64,000 nt of DNA from Prorocentrum cordatum (taxonomy: Eukaryota > Sar > Dinophyceae > Prorocentrales > Prorocentraceae): contig CAUYUJ010014347.1 of the NCBI GenBank assembly GCA_963575745.1, forward strand, positions 12,501 through 76,500, given 5' to 3'. The notes below the pieces were generated by a model, which made no database searches, was not told the DNA's origin, and saw only the letters and a program-made list of their open reading frames with translations. Below are positions 51,160 to 61,093 of this stretch, piece after piece. Every line of letters starts with the position of its first letter. The first letter of the stretch is position 1. A program made the position numbers and the translations under genes.

Positions 51160-51939
51160 ACGCAGGAGATGATTGGCAACCGTGGGTTCACAGATGGGGG
51201 GCCGACAACGGCCGAGCACACGTTTCCCCCTGTCACAGACCTTGTGGATACCATCACTTACATCAACGATTTGCCTCATGCAGCTCATGAGAATGGTTGG
51301 GGAAAGATGCCGGCGGGCGCCATGAGTTTCGCTAGTTCCTCGTTTGTTCCCGATTATAATGCAGTTGCCGGCTGCGTGGAGCCATGCCGCGGCGCATCCG
51401 GCGGACGCGCGATCAATTTTGAGAATATTTGCTCTTGCAGGGTCTCTGGAGTCATGCCTGGCGGCGCAGAGCGCGAGCTGTCCAACATCATCGCCGCCCC
51501 AGGGCAGAGCGGGGGTGCAAACGAGGCTCCGGGGGAAGATGATCTCGTCGATATTGACGCACCTCCCGAATTGGACCCAGAAGATGTTGAGGTTGAGGTG
51601 CTGATCTCTGCGACGGAGCGGCTCGAGAAGAAAGCTGCCCCCCTCTCGCATGCACTTATCCATGCCCCAAATATTCCATATTGCTTAGTATGTAACTGGG
51701 CGAAGGCCATGCGGCACCAGCAGAGGACGGCGCAGAGCAAATGGCTGAGGGTGTCGCGACCATGCGCGAATCCCACGACATTCGGACACCTGACCACAAC
51801 GGATCACTGGCTTGCGATGGATGGCCTATCGCGGGGGGTCCACGACGAGACAGGACCTTTCGCGACCGGGCAACCGATTTCATTGCAGCTCAGGGAATAC
51901 ACGACAAATCGGCGCTTCGTGTATGCATTTTTTGAGTAA
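51160..51939 (+). pseudogene. copia integrase, zinc-binding and first core part
   Basis: Acidic linker, then the HHCC motif LSHALIHAPNIPYCLVCNWA (two His, two Cys), then PTTFGHLTTTDHWLAMDG, which corresponds to the first catalytic Asp strand ('fGdxiTaDH'). The frame ends at 51937 shortly after YTTNRRFVYAFFE, before the second Asp and the Glu. Confidence 0.6.
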
Positions 51940-52029
51940 CCTCATACTGGCGGTGCAAGGGAGCTCGCCAGAGCTTGCATCGAATTCAAAATAGCGCACG
52001 ACGCTACCATTCGCGGCAATGAGAAACGT

Positions 52030-52600
52030 ATGGCTGTTGCCGAAAGATCCAATTGGATTGTTCAAATGGGGGCGCGAGCGCTGCTCATGCAAGCGGGCCT
52101 GCCCCGCCATTCTGGACGTATGCCGTTCGATTTGCTTGCCTTTGCTACAACGCAAGAGCTCCTGAGAACTGTGAGTCGCCCTGGAGGCGCAGATCGGGTC
52201 GCGATGTTGATGGCCCACTCCTCCCAGTTGGTTCTCTCGTGCGATTCATGCCTCCACCCGAATCTAGGCTTCGGATCGCCCAAACGGGCGGGGCGATGAT
52301 TTAGGGGATTTACTTCGGATATGTGCATGAAGCGGGGGGGATGGTTGGACCAGAGAGCTGCGTGACACCAATCCGACAACTAGATGGTCTCAACATGGAG
52401 ACTGGGCGGACGCCAGATGGCAGACGTCCCATCATCGAAAAGTCAGACCAAGTTTGCAGTAGTATCTTGGACGGTACTGCACCTGACCGAGAGCTTAAAT
52501 TTCCGATGCGAGAAGCGTACGATATTGCACAGGCTACAGTCCAGAACGCGACAATTCCCTCTGGCAGTGCCCCTGGCAGCACAGCCGGCCACGGACCTAA
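52030..52600 (+). pseudogene. copia integrase, C-terminal part, frameshifted
   Basis: VAERSNWIVQMGARALLMQA (the helix after the catalytic Glu, 'NGVAERxxRxVxxGxRxLLxQAGLP'), then in another frame PPFWTYAVRFACLCYNA, then GSLVRFMPPPESRLRIAQTG and, after an in-frame stop, GIYFGYVHEAGGMVGPESCV. This follows the GKGY-like C-terminal domain of copia integrases. The catalytic Glu segment itself is not readable. Confidence 0.6.
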
Positions 52601-52619
52601 GCCGTGACCACAGGCAGCT

Positions 52620-53324
52620 GTGGATCCGGGCCCATCTAAACCACCGCCCCGCGCACGAGGCGAGGTCGCATCAAGACTTGACGAAGATGACTCCGATGAC
52701 GTTGGTCCGGGGGGAGTTGTTGTGGATGACGTGCCCGCGGTGCCGGGCGGATGGGATCCCGGGCGAGATTCTCAGCCCGACGATGACCCTGATAAAAAGC
52801 TGGGTCTTGCCCATGTGGAATGCATATTGGATCGACAGTCCAATTTCTCGGCGGCGCAGCCGCGGTCGAGAGTGCCTGGGCCAGGGCAACTCCTGGCTCG
52901 CATCACGCCGGATTTAGACACCATGGAGTACTATGAGGACAAACGCATTGTTGCTGGACTCAACAAAGAAGAATTAACGTGACAATTTCCGTCGAAAGGA
53001 AGACTGACAATTTGCAGCATTCGAGTTGTCTTGTATTACGATCCTGACTATGTGCCCGTAACGCGCGTTTGGGTTACTGACCCAGACCCACGTCACGGGG
53101 CACAATGGCTAAATAAGTTGCTCAGTTCTACTAACCCGGGCACGCGCCCCAGTCGGTGGTTTCACAGGAGCCATGCGGAGCGACGAAGAGCGGAGGGGCA
53201 ATTCCGAATGGAGCAAGGGGGATTCTTCGGCATTGTCGATCCAGGACCATCTTGCTCTCCTTCGAGACATAGGAATCGACGCAGTCGATCTCCAAGACGC
53301 ACAAGAACGACAGACTACTGGTGA
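52620..53324 (+). pseudogene. copia integrase-RT linker
   Basis: Asp/Pro-rich frame 52620-52982 (SRLDEDDSDDVGPGG ...) followed by 53031-53324 with NPGTRPSRWFHRSHAERRR. 'RPG-xRPxxxxPxxW' type sequence is typical between integrase and RT in these elements. No enzymatic motif. Confidence 0.4.
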
Positions 53325-53761
53325 ATCTACAAAGGACAACGTTCACTCAGAGGGCAACATTAACCCAGAGGGCAGCATTCACCCAGAGGGCAATGTTTAC
53401 CCTGGCATCGAAATGAGACGAAGAAAGTCAGGGGGGTCTACTGTGCAGGAGGACGCCGGTGTTGACTGTCACGCGGTCCTACGCACTGCTGGAGCCTCAG
53501 CAGAATCTTGCGCCGACACTGGCTCCGCTAGCGGTCAATATACCTTCGACGATGCAGACGGCCGGTGGAAAAAGGCATGGCCCGGAGGTCGATTTTTGGA
53601 GACGGAGTTCCACCTGACACAGTCAGGAAGGATATCATGTTCTCACAACTGTCTTGGCCTAGTGGAAATAACCGGACCCTGGGTCCGGCGGCCGCCGCTT
53701 CGTGACGCATCGTTCCACGAATGCCATTGCAGTCGCCTGAGACATGTCTTCCACTGCGTCG

Positions 53762-53788
53762 CGAGAGAGAGAGAGAGAGAGAGAGATC
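53762..53788 (+). repeat. (GA)n microsatellite inside copia
   Basis: About 13 GA dinucleotides between the linker and the RT start. Confidence 0.9.
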
Positions 53789-53945
53789 GGACACAAGTCA
53801 TCTATATAACCCAATCACCGATGATCTAAGAAGTATCGATAAGGCATCTGAAATTCCCACTGACTTTAATCGTGACAATCTCCTTCGGCGGTCGCGCGAT
53901 CAGTATCAAAGGCCGAAGCCGCGGTGAATCAGAAGGCTCGAAGCA

Positions 53946-54762
53946 TTGCGAGTATACTGGGGCCGATTGCGAAGCATCGGCACTTGGGGCGAATCTAGAG
54001 TGATGGAATACAGCGATGTTGTCCAACAACGAAAAGGACAAACGACCCATTTCGGTCGATTGTTTGCTATTCCCGTTGAAAAGAATTCCGAGCTCCCAAC
54101 CGGACACAAAGACCGCAAACATACAGGTCGCGTCGTTTCTGATGGATCCGATGTTAGAGACCGAAACAATGAGGTAGCCTTGTTCCAGGGGCTTTCTAGC
54201 AGCCCAGCAACCATGGAGGCTAGCGAGGCTGCGGGCGTCTATGGTCTCCTTGAGGGGGGGCGATATCCAACAGGCAGATGCCAAACAGGCTCGCACTCAG
54301 TCCAAACTCGGGGGAACTCCAACATTGATTTTTCTCCCGCGAGAAGAGCGGCCGTCTGCTTAGGAAAATCTGAGAAATCCGGTATGTCCTCGTGATTGGC
54401 CACTCTACGGACGCCCTGATTATGGCGAGTATTGGTGGAAACGCTGCGAGGGACATGTGACCTCAAAAGGGTTTATCAAGTGTAGTCTTTGGCGCAGTCG
54501 CTACTTTCATACCGATCTACGGTTCTTTTTCATCGTTCATGTTGATGACATTACGTTATCTGGACCTAAAGAGAACAACGACAAAGGCTGCCGTTTATTA
54601 CAAGAGGCCTCTGCAGGTTGCCCAAAATGGATTGAGACCGATCCCCCCGCCAACGTTGCGAGGTACCTGGGTTGCGAACAGCGCGCCCGCCGTTCTCCAC
54701 CCTCCGCCGCCGAAGGCAACCAAATCACCTGCCACGGGCCTTGCAGCAAGGAGCGACGATGA
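53946..54762 (+). pseudogene. copia reverse transcriptase, frameshifted
   Basis: Frame 53946-54395: THFGRLFAIPVEKNSELPTG, RKHTGRVVSDGSDVRD and LSSSPATMEASEAAGVYGLL. In a second frame at ~54250-54350: GDIQQADAKQARTQSKLGGT, the motif-A 'QADAxQAYtQ' strand. Then WPLYGRPDYGEYWWKRCEG (54400-54460), and FFIVHVDDITLSG with the catalytic pair Asp-Asp at 54544-54549. Catalytic aspartates remain but at least two indels break the frame. Confidence 0.75.
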
Positions 54763-55892
54763 CAAAACGGGGAGTGGTTCAGCGGCGCAGCCGACTGAGC
54801 CATATCAGCCCCAGACACCACGATTAGCTCGGGCCATCGAGTGCGATGTGGCTGAGTTCTGTAAGTCTTGCGCCATGCTTTATGCGCAATTCACTGACAC
54901 TGACCCTGCAACCTACCCTGCTGCGGGCTCCCCTTTTGGCCCTGAGTTGACCGATCTGGAGGGCGCGCGAGGAGGACCGCGAGGGGGGAAATACCCACCT
55001 GCGGAGGAGGCAATAGCAGCTGTGCTAGGGATAGACGTCGACACAGGCTCTCCAGATACGCCAGTTGAAGTTTCTGCATTGCCAGCGGAAAGTGGCCCAG
55101 ACGACCCAGAACCACCGACGCAGCCGGGGGCCTTGCAACCGATTGCAGCAAAGGTTCTTCTGCAGATTTTGCATGGAGCAAGAATGGCTCGATATGATGT
55201 ACTGCGTGCTGTCTGTCACCCAGCTAGTTGTATTGCGAAATGGACTGAGCAACAAGACGAGGACTTTTTTTTCGTTTGACATGTTACATAAAGTCCACGA
55301 CTTTACATGATATAACATCGTGGGGTGGTGACGTAATGGAGGATGTTGTAATTGCACGACATTATGATGCAGACTTCGCGAGTGTTTTGCGGACGCATCG
55401 CAGTGCAAGTGCTGGCCGCCAAGTGTTTGGGGCCCCGTGCGCGCGAGCTAATCAGAGCATGGCATCGCGACGACAAACATGTTTCACACAGCGCACTTGC
55501 TGCGGATATTGCTGCAGCAGATCTAGCATTGCGAACTGAGATGCTTCCTGCCTTGTCGTTATGGGACATTGCTTAAAAGAAGAGTTCAGTGTGCGTTCAT
55601 GGAAGAGAATCAAGCTGTGTGCAAAGGGATAAAGGCCGGAGGTTCGATGAAATTGATGCATCTCCCGCGCGCCCACCGCATTGATGCTGCTGCGATTTCT
55701 ATGCAATTTACGCGTGGAACCGCCGCATTATTATACGAGCGTGCCCAGGGCGAGGCCTCCGATATCGGTGCTAAACGCTTCGCAGATCCTGCAGCGTGGG
55801 TCAAGGCACTTTACTTTGTTAACGTAGGTACACCAAAGTTTTGGAAGGTCAATCGATGCCAGGATTATCTTGCATCAATGTTCACTGATTGA
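54763..55892 (+). pseudogene. copia RT connection and RNase H
   Basis: Connection: VLLQILHGARMARYDVLRAV (55145-55205). RNase H: ARHYDADFASVLRTHRSASA (55348-), then SHSALAADIAAADLALRTEM, corresponding to the 'SHStaEAEi' helix with Ala and Asp where Glu residues are usual, then MEENQAVCKGIKAGGSMKLM (55598-) and RTHR-like PRAHRIDAA, and ASDIGAKRFADPAAWVKAL near the end ('aDIxTKxF'). Pieces lie in three frames. Confidence 0.7.
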
Positions 55893-56206
55893 CTTCCCCT
55901 GGAAACCAGGGGGGGGGGGTCTCAAACCCCCAGATAGGTCCGAAGGCTGCGGCGCGCCCGAGGGGCATTGTGAAGAGCAAGAAGATGCATGCAAAGAAAC
56001 GGGTAACCAAAGGATTACCAGCGACGCCCGTGCCTATAATGCATACGAACACGGCCAACACACCTGAGGTGGACGCCGTAGTAGCCACCGAAAGAAGATC
56101 CGATGCAACACCCGGCACAGCCGGCAGCGTTGACAGCCAGGGGCCCTTCGGGGATGACAGTTGTGGATTCAGGAAAAGCTCTCAACAGCGAAAGTCACAA
56201 GAATAG
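55889..56206 (+). pseudogene. copia basic linker after RNase H
   Basis: A Lys/Arg/Pro-rich frame (KSKKMHAKKRVTKGLP) ending at TAG 56204-56206 and continuing in the same frame into the C-terminal domain. Looks like an unstructured, possibly nuclear-localising linker. Confidence 0.4.
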
Positions 56207-56212
56207 GAAAAC

Positions 56213-56770
56213 ATGATGGCTATGCTTGAGATAACCGACAGCGAATCGGATGTACCAGATCAACCAATACAGCCCTTTGACCAGGTAGAGTGCACTAACC
56301 ATGTCAATGTTGTTGTTGGAGAGCCGAATGATATTTTTGCAACTGAGCTGATTGACCAGCCAACGGAAGACCCCATTCGGTGCGACGTTGAAAGAGTGAC
56401 TATTGATTACTGCTGTGGGCCGAATAGCAAGATAGGTGATCCAAGCATACTTGCTGATAATTTGTGTCGGGCAATGCGGTGCACTGAAGACGAGGGCATG
56501 AGAACGGAAAAAATCGCAAAAACAAGGGTCTCAGATACATAGAGGAGTTCCAGGGAACACATTTCACGTTGGGCCTCAATCCCGTGCACTGGACGGTCTC
56601 CCTGGCAGTGTGTTAATGAAGCTCACTACTTCGGTAAGAGAGACCATAGATCTCTTAGAAGGTTCCCAGGATGTTCTTTTGTCCTCGGTCCGACCGTATC
56701 AGCAACTCTCGCGGTGCTTTCGCGACAACTTTCGGGACTATCTCACAGCAGTTTGCATGATGCGTTTTCA
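56213..56770 (+). pseudogene. copia extra C-terminal domain with CCGPNS and PCTG motifs
   Basis: One frame with a TAG at 56540-56542. After an acidic stretch it reads VTIDYCCGPNSKIGDP (~56395), then MRCTEDEGMRTEKIAKTRV; after the stop WASIPCTGRSPWQCVN (56570-56617). I recognise this as an add-on domain of dinoflagellate copia elements. The arrangement 'hydrophobic strand - G.NS - ... - charged strand - ... - strand ending in Pro-Cys' is Rossmann-like, with a Pro-Cys (56582-56587) where C5-methyltransferases place their catalytic cysteine. Activity is unproven. Similarity fades beyond ~56700. Confidence 0.5.
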
Positions 56771-56800
56771 CTACTGAGGTGGGCCTGGCGGGTCGGTTCA

Positions 56801-57434
56801 GGTGGCAGTTCTGCGTTCTTCCATACCCGGCGTTCCCTGGACAGTCTAGAGTCTAGAGGCATTCTGTGCTTGCACGACGGTGCTCTCCGGTGCGACGCTT
56901 GTGGCTGGGAGGGAAGAGGAGGAGCGGAAAGACGGAAGACGGGAGAGTGTGGGAGGGTGTGGGAGGGAATGGCCAGTCGAGAGGAGGTGGAGGAGGAGCA
57001 GAGGAGGAGGGGAGCGATGCGAAGGACATAAGACAGCAAGGATGAGGTGGGGGATTTGGCTGAGACGTTCGAGTATGGGATCGACCATTGAGTTGACTTC
57101 CCCCAGAATTCACCCCTTCGTCGAACCCACGAACAGAAGCGCACAAGGGTCGTAGGTCTACCAGAAGCAGTATACGGATCCTTCGTAGATTCGCCGAGAA
57201 GACAAATTCTTTACGCTTCGCGTATCCCCACCAGCCCATCTCACAGCAGCAACTCTTGCGAAGCATGCCGACAGTCGTGTTTTTCAGGCGTGTGTCCGCT
57301 TGGCCCCGCATATCTCCCCTGTTCCTCCTTCCTCCCGCCTCCTTGTACATCCTCCTTGTGGGGGGAGCGGGAGAAGGACGAGGCGGAGGAGGAGGGAGAG
57401 AAAGCGCTCCTCGTGATTTGAGTCGTTTGGGGTT
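56801..57434. other. no gene recognised; right flank of copia
   Basis: GGA-rich patches (56920-57025, 57370-57400) and otherwise unassigned sequence. No LTR-like copy of any sequence left of 46000 was seen. Confidence 0.35.
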
Positions 57435-57812
57435 TCTCGTCCTGGTGTGAGTCGTTCGGGCCCTTCTTCCTGGTGTGAGTCGTTCGGGCTCTTCGTGGTG
57501 TGAGTCGTTCGGGCTCTTCGTCCTGGTGTGAGTCGTTCGGGCTTCTCGTGGTGTGAGTTGTTCGGGCCCCTCGTCCTGGTGTGAGTCGTTCGGGCCCCTC
57601 CTCCTGGTGTGACTCGTTCGGGCTCCTCGTGGTGTGAGTCGTTCGGGGCCCGCGTCGTGGTGTGAGTCGTTCGGGCTCCTCGTGGTGTGAGTCGTTCGGG
57701 CGCCTCGTCCTGGTGTGAGTCGTTCGGGCCCCTCCTTGTGGTGTGAGTCGTTCGGGCTCTTCGTGGTGTGAGTCGTTCGGGCCCCTCGTCCTGGTGTGAG
57801 TCGTTCGGGCTC
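57435..57812 (+). repeat. minisatellite GTGTGAGTCGTTCGGGC, ~13-14 units
   Basis: Core GTGTGAGTCGTTCGGGC alternates with spacers such as CCCTCGTCCTG and TCTTCGTG, giving unit lengths of ~25 and ~28 bp. Its minus-strand translation gives a long Thr/His/Pro frame that is not a gene. Confidence 0.9.
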
Positions 57813-57814
57813 CT

Positions 57815-58030
57815 CGTGGGGCCTCTTGGGGGCCTCTTGGAGCCTCTTGGGGCCTCTTGGGGGCCTCTTGGGGGCCTCTTGGGGGCCTCTTGGGGGCCTC
57901 TTGGGGCCTCTTGGGGCCTCTTGGGGGCCTCTTGGGGGGGGCCTCTTGGGGGGGGCCTCTTGGGGCCTCTTGGAGGCCTCTTGGGAGGCTCCGGGGGGCC
58001 TCTGGGGCCATCTTGGGGCCTCTTGCGACC
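57815..58030 (+). repeat. GGCCTCTTGGG tandem repeat
   Basis: About 15 direct copies of GGGGCCTCTTGG (11-15 bp period) with G-run length changes. This is the purest form of the CTTGGGGCC-type sequence found elsewhere. Confidence 0.9.
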
Positions 58031-58063
58031 TCCTCAGAAGCGCAAAGGAGCGCTGCCCCCTGA

Positions 58064-58210
58064 GAAGGACAAAATGAGCCCAAAACCTTCGTAAAATCAA
58101 TGATTTTGCTATGAAGGAAGATGAGCGCGGCCCCCTCAGGAGGCCAAAATGGGGCCAAAACCGTAGTAAAATCAATGATTTTGGCTTCAAAGAAGAGGAG
58201 AGGGACCTAT
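58064..58210 (+). repeat. 75-bp direct repeat, two units
   Basis: AAAATGAGCCCAAAACC ... GTAAAATCAATGATTTTG at 58071 and its copy at 58146, 75 bp apart. The AAAATCAATGATTTT core is itself palindromic. Confidence 0.75.
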
Positions 58211-58467
58211 CTCCGCCCCCCCGTCGGGGCCAGAATCCTCGTGAGGGTCGTCGTTTTTTTAGCCCTCCCAGGAGTCGAAAAATACCCCTCTGACCACCCG
58301 CGGGGGTCCCTCTCCAGGCCCAGGGGGAGGGGGGAGGGGGAGGGGTAAACCCCTCCCCGAAGGGGAAGAAGGAGGGTTGAGAACAGAGAGGGCTCTCTAA
58401 ACCACTCACGCCCAAAGGGCTGGTGGGATTTTGGGGTACGTCTACCTTGTAGTCGACCTCCCAACGT

Positions 58468-58640
58468 CGGACCGAGGTATAAGAGCGAGGTCGGTTCGTG
58501 GAGGGAAGCCTAGTGTCCTTCGTGTCTGTTGATTGCTCTTGTGCATCCCGGGGAGGGTACCCTTGGATGTTCATGATCGTTTTGGCTGACGGAGGGTCTC
58601 ATGTTCTTGAGGGATGTTGTTCTGGCCTAGGTCCGACCGT
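58468..58640. repeat. dispersed repeat R2, copy 3
   Basis: CCGAGGTATAAGAGCGAGG, GGGGAGGGTACCCTTGGATG and GAGGGTCTCATGTTCTTGA match copy 2 (24815-24985). Confidence 0.75.
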
Positions 58641-58667
58641 CCCAGAGGCACAGGGTCGAGGAGTGGG

Positions 58668-58745
58668 GGGCGCTGGGGAGAGGACGATCGGAGGTGTGTG
58701 GGAGGGAGCTTGATTGTCCTCCTGGCCACGAGTGGCGGGGGGCGA
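58668..58745 (+). repeat. direct repeat DR, left copy
   Basis: GGCGCTGGGGAGAGGACGAT ... GAGCTTGATTGTCCTCCTGG ... ACGAGTGGCGGGG is repeated at 61012-61093. The 2.3 kb between the copies is almost entirely tandem repeats. Confidence 0.75.
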
Positions 58746-58850
58746 CCGATTGTTACTGTGGCCCGTTGGGTGTTAGTGTGGCCCGTTGGGTGTTAGTGTG
58801 GCCCGTCGCGCGGCGGGATGGGAGTTACTGTGGCCCGCGCAGGCCGCTCA
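58746..58850 (+). repeat. GTGTGGCCCGTTGGGTGTTA repeats
   Basis: Three near-identical ~24-bp units GTTAGTGTGGCCCGTTGGGT plus variants to 58840. The reverse complement of the same unit appears at 60450-60510 and 60945-60992, so the region is bounded by an inverted repeat. Confidence 0.75.
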
Positions 58851-58959
58851 ATGAAAAGTAATATAGTAAAGGTATCTCATGTTAGATTTGGAGAGATTCG
58901 CAACCCCTAAGGGAATGCACTCCCGCGCAGGCAAAAGTGGCCACAGTAACTCCCACCTG

Positions 58960-59390
58960 GGACCAACGTGGTGGTAGTGCTGTGTTAGTGGTGTGGTGGT
59001 CGCTGTGCTGTGTTAGTGGTGTGGTGTTGGTAATGTTGTGTTAGTGGTGTGGTGTTGGTAGTGGCTGGTTGTGCTGTATGCTGTGTTAGTGGTGTGGTGT
59101 TGGTAGTGGTGTGCTGTGTTAGTGGTGTGGTGTTGGTAGTGTTGTGTTAGTGGTGTGGTGTTGGTAGTGTTGTTGAGTTGTTAGTAGGTAGTTGTGTTGT
59201 GGTAGTGGCAGTGGTGCTGTGGTAGTGGTGTTGTGGTAGCGGTGTTGTGGTGTTGTGGTTGTGGTATTGTGGTACCGGTGTAGTGGTGTTGTGGTAGCGG
59301 TGTTGTAGTGTTGTGGTACTGGTATTGTGGTAGTAGTGCTGTAGTGTGGTAGTACAATGGTGCTGTAGTGTTGGTGTTAGGTAATATCGT
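58960..59390 (+). repeat. GTGTTAGTGGTGTGGTGTTG minisatellite
   Basis: Units of ~20-35 bp built from GTGTTAGTGGTGTGG and TTGGTAGTG, changing at ~59210 to GTGGTAGCGGTGTTGTG units. Confidence 0.85.
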
Positions 59391-59394
59391 TCAT

Positions 59395-59655
59395 AAGGCG
59401 TACTAGTCCTACGGAGTACTAGCCGCAGGGAGTGCTAGCCCCAGGGAGTACCAGTCCTAGGAATTACTACCCCTACGGCGTACTCGTCCAAGGGAGTACT
59501 CGTCCTAGAGAGTACTCGCACTACGGAGAACCAACCCTAGGGAATACTAGTCCTAGGGAGTGCTAGTCCGAGGGAGTGCAAGGAAGTACTGGCGCTAGGG
59601 AGTGCTAGCCCTAGGAAGTACTGCCGCTAGGGAGTGTTAGCCCTAGGGTGCTAGG
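59395..59655 (+). repeat. 17-18 bp minisatellite AGTACTAGTCCTAGGG
   Basis: About 15 variants of AGTRCTAGYCCTAGGG. The unit contains overlapping palindromes (AGTACT, ACTAGT, CCTAGG). Confidence 0.85.
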
Positions 59656-59662
59656 GACGACG

Positions 59663-60180
<518 letters not shown>

Positions 60181-60512
60181 TTCGGAGAGCCCAAGAGGCT
60201 TTCCGCAGAGCCCAAGAAGCGCTTCGGATGCCCCAGGAGGCTCCTCGGAGGCCCCACCAGGCTTTTCGGAGAGCCCAAGAGGCTTTTAGGCGGCTGCAAG
60301 ATCGTCTTCGACGGCTCCGAGAGGTTCTTCGGAGAGCACCAGAGGCTCTTCCGAGAGGCTCTTCGGTGAAGGGGGGGGGGGCGGAGCCTTTTTGGACCCC
60401 CCCTCCCACTTCAGCGTACTCGATAATTAATCCACTCCGGAGGACCCCTGGCCATACTAACACCCACCGGGCCGCAGTAACAACCAACGGGCCGCAGTAA
60501 CACCTTATCTCC
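60181..60512. repeat. duplicated block, copy left of the gap
   Basis: Begins TTCGGAGAGCCCAAGAGGCT, contains several TTCGGAGAGCC and AAGAGGCTCTTCGG units, a G/C run with CGGAGCCTTTTTGGACC, and ends in the GGGCCGCAGTAACA repeat. The same order recurs at 60613-60995. Confidence 0.85.
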
Positions 60513-60612
60513 NNNNNNNNNNNNNNNNNNNNNNNNNNNNNNNNNNNNNNNNNNNNNNNNNNNNNNNNNNNNNNNNNNNNNNNNNNNNNNNNNNNNNNNN
60601 NNNNNNNNNNNN
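60513..60612. other. assembly gap, 100 N
   Basis: Exactly 100 N, a conventional placeholder for a gap of unknown size, lying between two copies of the same block. Confidence 0.98.
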
Positions 60613-60847
60613 TTCGGAGAGCCCAAGAGGCTCTTCGGAGAGCCCAAGAAGCGCTTCGGATGCCCCAAGAGGCTCTTCGGAGGCCCCACGAGGTTGTTCG
60701 GAGAGCCCAAGAGGCCCTTAGGCGGCGGCTCCAAGAGGCTCTTCGGAGAGCACCAGAGGCTCTTCCGAAAGGCTCTTCGGTGAAGGGGGGGGGGGGGGAT
60801 GTGGGGGAGGGGCGGAGCCTTTTTTTGCCCCCCCCCCCCCACCTCCC

Positions 60848-60892
<45 letters not shown>

Positions 60893-60995
60893 CCTTCACC
60901 GTACTCGATAACGAATACACTCTGGAGGACCCCTGGCGAAACAACACCCACCGGGCCGCAGTAACAACCAACGGGCCGCAGTAACACCTTATCTC
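60613..60995. repeat. duplicated block, copy right of the gap
   Basis: Starts with the same TTCGGAGAGCCCAAGAGGCT as 60181. Its G and C homopolymers (60787-60797, 60850-60889) are longer than in the left copy. Confidence 0.85.
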
Positions 60996-61011
60996 GTGGC
61001 GGGGGAGGGGG

Positions 61012-61093
61012 GGCGCTGGGGAGAGGACGATCGGGGGCTGTGGGGAGAGGACGAGCGGAGAGCTTGACTGTCCTCCTAGCTACGAGTGGCGGG
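61012..61093 (+). repeat. direct repeat DR, right copy
   Basis: GGCGCTGGGGAGAGGACGAT ... GAGCTTGACTGTCCTCCTAG ... ACGAGTGGCGGGG, the partner of 58668-58745. Confidence 0.75.

Larger units (their letters stand above)
46003..56800 (+). mobile_element. Ty1/copia-type retrotransposon, degenerate
   Basis: Plus-strand domain order gag - CCCH knuckles - protease - integrase - RT - RNase H is diagnostic of copia (integrase before RT). An additional C-terminal Cys-rich domain follows RNase H at 56213-56770. In-frame TAG codons at 47843, 47957, 56204 and 56540, and multiple frameshifts (for example inside protease, integrase and RT) show it is inactive. LTRs and a primer-binding site were not found, so limits are from coding signal only. 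Confidence 0.8.

Noticed and set aside
45080-57240. LTRs of the copia element
   Set aside because: I compared the flanks by eye for shared TG...CA-bounded sequence and found none. A self-dot-plot could still reveal diverged LTRs.
58180-58200. Second spliced-leader look-alike (GATTTTGGCTTCAAAG)
   Set aside because: Inside a 75-bp direct repeat whose other copy lacks the match.
56853-58574. A 573-codon minus-strand frame, Pro/Arg/Thr-rich
   Set aside because: It runs through two minisatellites (57435-57812, 57815-58030) and repeat R2; composition and periodicity are those of the repeats.
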